Shown here piece after piece: positions 20,431-23,059 of a DNA stretch of 23,059 bases. A program made the position numbers and the translations under genes. The stretch covers positions 1 to 23,059 of the forward strand of contig CAJUJI010000017.1 of the NCBI GenBank assembly GCA_910586875.1. The letters run 5' to 3'. The notes under the pieces are model-generated. The model ran no database searches, was not told the origin of the DNA, and was given only the letters and a program-made list of their open reading frames with translations. Numbering within the stretch: the first letter of the stretch is position 1; each line of letters starts with the position of its first letter. Origin of the DNA: an uncultured Anaerotruncus sp. (GTDB lineage Bacteria > Bacillota > Clostridia > Oscillospirales > Ruminococcaceae).

Positions 20431-21504
20431 TTAATTGCCCCTTTCCACGTTTAATTTATCCGCCATTTCCGCCTGCTTGGACGGAAACAGGTGCGCATAA
20501 TTGTAGGTGATGTCAATGCTCTCATGGCCCACCCGGTCCGCGATGGCCGTGGCGGAGAATCCCATGTCAATCAGAAGCGACACCGCGCTATGACGGATAT
20601 CGTGGATTCTGATGCGCGGCACTCCCGCTTCTTTGGCTCCCCGGGCCATCTCCCGGTGGAGATAGCTCTTGGTGACAGTGAACATTCGGTCATCCGGCCC
20701 GATCCCGTAGAGCATCTTGATGTAATTCTGGATTTCCGCAGACAGAAACTGCGGCATGGTAATGACCCGGTTACTCTTTTCCGTTTTGGGGGTGGTAATC
20801 AGATCCTGGCCGTTCAGCCGCTGGTAAGACTTGTTGATGGACACAGTGCGCTTCTCAAAGTCAAAATCCGCTGGGGTCAGAGCCAACAGCTCCCCCTCCC
20901 GGATACCGCACCAGTAGAGCATCTCAAAGGCGTAGAAGGATAGCGGCTTGTCCATCATCACCTCGGCAAATTTCAGATACTGCTCCTTGGTCCAGAACAT
21001 CATCTCTCGGTTTTTCTTTTTGCCTATGCTGCCCGCCTTCTTGCAGGGATTCTCCCGGAGGTTGTAGTACCGAACCGCGTGGTTGAAGATGGCGCTGAGC
21101 TGGTTGTGGACCGTTTTCAGGTACACCGGAGAGTAGGGCTTGCCATTCTCGTCCTTGTGGTTCAGCATCTCGTTCTGCCAGGTGATAATCTGCTGGGCAG
21201 TGATGTTACACATTTTCAGCTTGCCGAAGTAGGGTAGCAGCTTGGTGCGGATGATGTGATCCTTGGTGGCCCAGGTGTTTTCCTTGAGCCGGGTCTTCAT
21301 ATCCGCCGTGTAGAGATCCACGAAGCTCTTAAAGGTCATGTCCAGATCAGCGCTGGTCTTGTTGAGCTGTTCGCGCTCCCAGGCTTGTGCCTCCCGTTTG
21401 GTCTTGAAGCCCCGCTTCTGGGTCTGCTTGCGCTCGCCGTTCCAGTCAGTGTAGCGGTAGACCGCCCGCCAGGTATTTGTCTTTTCTTCCTTATAGATTG
21501 CCAT
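20431..21504 (-). CDS. int: Tyrosine-type integrase (357 aa)
   Basis: Domains in order: an N-terminal AP2-like arm-binding domain (about 1-50, WRAVYRYTDWNGERKQTQKR), a core-binding SAM-like domain (about 55-155) and the catalytic domain (about 165-345). Catalytic residues are Arg202 in CGIREGELL, a lysine near 240 in TPKTEKSNR, His301 and Arg304 in HDIRHSA, His327 in VGHES and the nucleophile Tyr336 in YNYAHLF. All are present, so it should be active. The ATG at 21504 has AAGGAGG 7 nt upstream and lies 2 bp after the excisionase stop. It probably uses the ATTCCCACTCG core at guaA and the paired GTTGCCA arm repeats. It belongs to the Tn916/phage-like integrases of Firmicutes. Confidence 0.96.
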   Translation of the reverse strand: MAIYKEEKTNTWRAVYRYTDWNGERKQTQKRGFKTKREAQAWEREQLNKTSADLDMTFKSFVDLYTADMKTRLKENTWATKDHIIRTKLLPYFGKLKMCNITAQQIITWQNEMLNHKDENGKPYSPVYLKTVHNQLSAIFNHAVRYYNLRENPCKKAGSIGKKKNREMMFWTKEQYLKFAEVMMDKPLSFYAFEMLYWCGIREGELLALTPADFDFEKRTVSINKSYQRLNGQDLITTPKTEKSNRVITMPQFLSAEIQNYIKMLYGIGPDDRMFTVTKSYLHREMARGAKEAGVPRIRIHDIRHSAVSLLIDMGFSATAIADRVGHESIDITYNYAHLFPSKQAEMADKLNVERGN

Positions 21505-21506
21505 GA

Positions 21507-21701
21507 TTAGCCCTCCTTTCCCGTCTTGCCATAGCAAAACTTCTCCATGAAAAAGTTCCGATTGACCCGCCCGGAGATGGTCAGATAGCCCTTCTCACGG
21601 AGTTCGGCGTTGAGCTTGTGGATCACCTTGTAGGCGTGGGACTTGGAGATGCCCAGCTCCTGGGCCACTTCCTCCACGCGCATAAAGTTTTGTGCCTGCA
21701 T
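21507..21701 (-). CDS. xis: Excisionase-like helix-turn-helix protein (64 aa)
   Basis: A small MerR/excisionase-type winged helix: MRVEEVAQELGISKSHAYKV followed by IHKLNAELREKGYLTISGRV and a basic end. Size and place directly before the integrase fit a recombination directionality factor that bends DNA for excision. I choose ATG 21701, with AAGGAAGG about 8 nt upstream; the in-frame GTG 21710 is too close to that site. Its stop lies 2 bp before the integrase ATG, so the two are translated together. A small frame (21623-21757) overlaps its start in another register. Transcription comes from the consensus promoter at 21866-21894, probably under control of the XRE repressor. Confidence 0.85.
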   Translation of the reverse strand: MQAQNFMRVEEVAQELGISKSHAYKVIHKLNAELREKGYLTISGRVNRNFFMEKFCYGKTGKEG

Positions 21702-21757
21702 TGAAAACACCTTCCTTTCTTCTTTGATGGCTGCTGCGGATGGATATTGTGTTCCAT
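21623..21757 (-). CDS. Possible small ORF overlapping xis (44 aa)
   Basis: ATG 21757 has a very good GAGGAGG (21763-21769) 5 nt upstream and is the first start in the int/xis transcript. The frame begins MEHNIHPQQPSKKKGRCFQC, then runs over the xis start in a different register and ends at 21623. The first ~19 residues lie before xis; the rest is out-of-frame xis sequence, rich in Trp, Pro and Ser. It is probably a leader whose translation helps or limits xis initiation. Alternatively a frameshift could join it to xis. I do not recognise the peptide. Confidence 0.4.
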   Translation of the reverse strand: MEHNIHPQQPSKKKGRCFQCRHKTLCAWRKWPRSWASPSPTPTR

Positions 21758-21838
21758 AAATGCCTCCTCACTTTCGTCCGCCACTTTTTCCCGGATGTAT
21801 AACCAGGGCTTGCGGCAGTTCTTTTTTATTTATCAGTT

Positions 21839-21965
21839 CTAAGCTATTATGCTTAGTTCATTGTCATTATACTAAGCAAAATAGCTTGTGTCAATCGGAG
21901 CACGCAAAATAAATTAAATAAAATTGTTTAGGATTCTCTTGACTTTACTAAGCATTTCTGCTACG
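21839..21965. promoter_or_regulatory. Three CTAAGC-N6-GCTTAG operators in the int/repressor switch
   Basis: O1 is CTAAGC-TATTAT-GCTTAG (21839-21856), perfect. O2 is CTAAGC-AAAATA-GCTTGT (21872-21889), lying in the spacer of the leftward promoter. O3 is CTAAGC-ATTTCT-GCTACG (21948-21965), lying between the boxes of the rightward promoter. The best-conserved site is downstream of the int/xis promoter. The XRE protein at 22003 is the likely ligand, giving repression of excision and feedback on itself. Confidence 0.75.
21866..21894 (-). promoter_or_regulatory. Consensus sigma-A promoter for xis-int-rep
   Basis: Read leftward: TTGACA (21889-21894), exactly 17 bp, then TATAAT (21866-21871). Both hexamers are perfect consensus. 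Operator O2 occupies the whole spacer and O1 lies just past the start point. Such a strong promoter implies tight repression in the integrated state. Confidence 0.9.
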
Positions 21966-21967
21966 CT
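21939..21967 (+). promoter_or_regulatory. Probable promoter of the XRE repressor gene
   Basis: TTGACT (21939-21944), 17 bp, TACGCT (21962-21967), pointing toward the gene at 22003. The -10 box is weak. Operator O3 (21948-21965) lies between the boxes, so the repressor could limit its own synthesis. Confidence 0.55.
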
Positions 21968-22002
21968 TTTCCTAAGGACAACCAACGATTGGAGTTGATA
22001 AT

Positions 22003-22491
22003 ATGGCGATTGGCGAACGGATTCACTTTTTCCGTCTCCTGCGGGGGATGACACAGAAATATCTGGGCATGGCGCTGGGCTTCCCGGAGAAGTCTGCCGA
22101 TGTGCGCTTGGCACAGTATGAGACAGGATCAAGAACCCCTAAGGCAGACCTTACCGCCGCCTTAGCCCAAGTACTGGATGTCTCTTCCCATGCCCTCTCC
22201 GTCCCGGACATAGACTCCTATGTAGGGCTCATGCACACCCTGTTTACCCTGGAGGATAACTACGGGCTCAAGATCAGCGAGACGGATGGAGAAGTCTGCT
22301 TGAAGGTTGATGTGCGGAAGAGCAAGGACGCTGCTCGGTTGCATGAGATGCTTTGCTCCTGGCAACAGGCCGCTGCCATGCTGGAGGCGGGTAAAATCTC
22401 CAAAGAGGCTTACGACAAGTGGCGCTACCATTACCCGGAGTTTGATAAGGCTCAACCCTATGTGAAGGTGCCGCCCCAGGACCTCTTTTGA
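22003..22491 (+). CDS. XRE-family repressor of the integrase module (162 aa)
   Basis: An N-terminal Cro/C1 helix-turn-helix (residues about 5-60: RIHFFRLLRGMTQKYLGMAL, RLAQYETGSRTPKADLTAAL, VLDVSSHALS) is followed by a ~100-residue domain without a peptidase signature: GLMHTLFTLEDNYGLKISET, then KSKDAARLHEMLCSWQQAAA and WRYHYPEFDKA. Lacking the LexA/CI-type Ser-Lys cleavage region, it is probably relieved by an antirepressor or ligand rather than by self-cleavage. The ATG at 22003 has GGAG 8 nt upstream. It diverges from xis-int across three matching operators and is the gene nearest the guaA end. The best reading is the master switch between integrated and excised states. Confidence 0.88.
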   Translation: MAIGERIHFFRLLRGMTQKYLGMALGFPEKSADVRLAQYETGSRTPKADLTAALAQVLDVSSHALSVPDIDSYVGLMHTLFTLEDNYGLKISETDGEVCLKVDVRKSKDAARLHEMLCSWQQAAAMLEAGKISKEAYDKWRYHYPEFDKAQPYVKVPPQDLF

Positions 22492-22549
22492 CCCGCTCAC
22501 TTGTAGGCCATGGGAAAGGCCGTTTGTTGCACAAAATAATAATAAAAAG

Positions 22550-22595
22550 AAAAAGAGAGCTAACTGACTAATCAAAATCAGTTAGCTCTCTTTTT
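22550..22595 (+). terminator. Strong intrinsic terminator after the repressor gene
   Basis: An 18-bp perfect stem (22550-22567 with 22578-22595), core GAGAGCTAACTGA/TCAGTTAGCTCTC, has a 10-nt loop and a T-run. The A-tract on the other side makes it work for leftward transcripts too, separating guaA from the element. Confidence 0.9.
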
Positions 22596-22612
22596 ATGAA
22601 TAATGAAAAAGT

Positions 22613-22630
22613 GTTGCCAAATCGTTGCCA
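22613..22630. repeat. Paired arm-type repeat at the guaA-proximal end
   Basis: GTTGCCA-AATC-GTTGCCA: the same 7-mer pair and spacing as at 6068-6085, and a relative of the GTTATCA pair at 5878-5895. It starts 89 bp before the end of the att core. Probable arm-binding sites of the integrase. Confidence 0.7.
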
Positions 22631-22688
22631 CAGAGAGGGTTAAGCCTTGCAAAACTCAGTCATATCAAGGCTTTCCCGCTCTCTGAAA

Positions 22689-23059
22689 TCATTCCCACTC
22701 GATGGTTGCGGGAGGTTTCGAGGTAATATCATACACGATACGGTTGATGCCGCGCACCTCATTTACGATGCGGCGGCTGACCACATCAAGTGTTTCAAAG
22801 GGGATGCGTGCCCAATCGGCGGTCATAAAGTCGGTGGTGGTGACACCGCGGAGTGCCAGGGTATAATCATAAGTGCGCCCATCTCCCATCACGCCGACCG
22901 AACGCATACTGGTCAATACTGCAAAATACTGGTGGATGTCCTGTGCCAGTCCTGCACGAGCGATTTCCTCACGGAAGATCCAATCCGCGTCCTGGAGGAT
23001 AGCTACCTTTTCTGGCGTAACTTCTCCGATAATGCGGATTGCAAGCCCGGGTCCAGGGA
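22689..23059 (-). CDS. guaA: GMP synthase (glutamine-hydrolysing), C-terminal part
   Basis: GuaA amidates XMP to GMP in purine biosynthesis. Only the last ~123 codons are present; the gene continues beyond the right edge. Visible are GEVTPEKVAILQDADWIFRE, SMRSVGVMGDGRTYDYTLAL, a TTDFMTADWARIPFETLDVV stretch, and the family ending RIVYDITSKPPATIEWE. These form the C-terminal dimerization domain, which also contributes to XMP binding. The reading frame is intact to TGA at 22689-22691. The att core covers this stop and the last three codons, so insertion of the element leaves the protein unchanged. Confidence 0.97.
   Translation of the reverse strand, partial: PGPGLAIRIIGEVTPEKVAILQDADWIFREEIARAGLAQDIHQYFAVLTSMRSVGVMGDGRTYDYTLALRGVTTTDFMTADWARIPFETLDVVSRRIVNEVRGINRIVYDITSKPPATIEWE
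22691..22701. other. Attachment core at the 3' end of guaA
   Basis: ATTCCCACTCG on the plus strand overlaps the guaA stop and codons for E-W-E. The same 11 bp occur at 5957-5967. With arm repeats at matched distances, this is the guaA-side junction of the element. Confidence 0.75.

Larger units (their letters stand above)
5957..22701. mobile_element. guaA-integrated element carrying a defence operon (about 16.7 kb)
   Basis: It is bounded by identical 11-bp cores, with paired GTTGCCA arm repeats inside both ends. It encodes an integrase, an excisionase-like protein, a lysogeny-type repressor, a ribbon-helix-helix protein and a RepA-like ATPase with iteron-like repeats. Cargo is a type I restriction-modification operon with an Mrr-like nuclease, a DUF3800 protein, a metallopeptidase and a SLOG protein. 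No relaxase, coupling protein or secretion gene is seen, so movement between cells would need a helper. The 3' end of guaA is a recognised integration hotspot for genomic islands. Confidence 0.8.

Noticed and set aside
1..23059. CRISPR arrays, tRNA or rRNA genes.
   Set aside because: No regularly spaced repeats with unique spacers and no cloverleaf or rRNA-like segment were seen. The insertion target is guaA, not a tRNA.

Overview
The window (about 50% G+C, strong AGGAGG-type ribosome binding sites, sigma-A promoters) looks like the chromosome of a gut Clostridia/Oscillospiraceae-type Firmicute, seen through two mobile elements stacked against the 3' end of guaA. The only ordinary chromosomal gene is guaA (GMP synthase), whose last ~120 codons lie at the right edge (22689-23059, minus).

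Right element (about 5957-22701). An 11-bp core, ATTCCCACTCG, covers the guaA stop region at 22691-22701 and recurs at 5957-5967, bounding about 16.7 kb. Paired arm-type repeats GTTGCCA-N4-GTTGCCA lie inside both ends (6068-6085 and 22613-22630). Next to guaA is a lysogeny-like module: an XRE repressor (22003-22491, plus) diverges from excisionase and tyrosine integrase across three CTAAGC-N6 operators and a consensus promoter. It continues leftward into a ribbon-helix-helix protein and a RecA-like RepA-type ATPase, followed by a cluster of 9-bp iteron-like repeats (18851-18925). No relaxase or type IV secretion gene is visible, so this looks like a replicating integrative or mobilizable satellite rather than a self-transmissible element.

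The cargo of the right element (6189-18472) is mainly defence. A leftward operon starts at a promoter overlapped by a palindrome and reads: small XRE controller, Mrr-like nuclease with a PUA/EVE-like N-terminus, HsdM, HsdS, DUF3800 protein, HsdR and YgjP-like metallopeptidase. Most junctions overlap or are tight. HsdS carries an extra C-terminal domain of about 180 residues that resembles Panacea/SocA (DUF4065), and a DUF3800 gene sits between hsdS and hsdR. A SLOG-fold gene and a divergent XRE gene lie upstream. The fused HsdS with its inserted DUF3800 gene is the best candidate for something undescribed.

Left region (1-5956). This is a fragment of a second element. It holds a small conserved-looking gene, a RepA_N-type initiator-like gene, a cysteine-rich VLP protein, a probable oriT (stem-loops followed by TAAGTGCGC), a sigma-70-like factor behind an elaborate RNA leader with a 13-codon leader peptide, a two-flavoprotein operon with a divergent HxlR regulator, and a large serine recombinase that has lost its catalytic N-terminus. 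Its right end also carries paired arm repeats 90 bp before the att core end, against 89 bp at guaA. This suggests two guaA-targeting elements in tandem.
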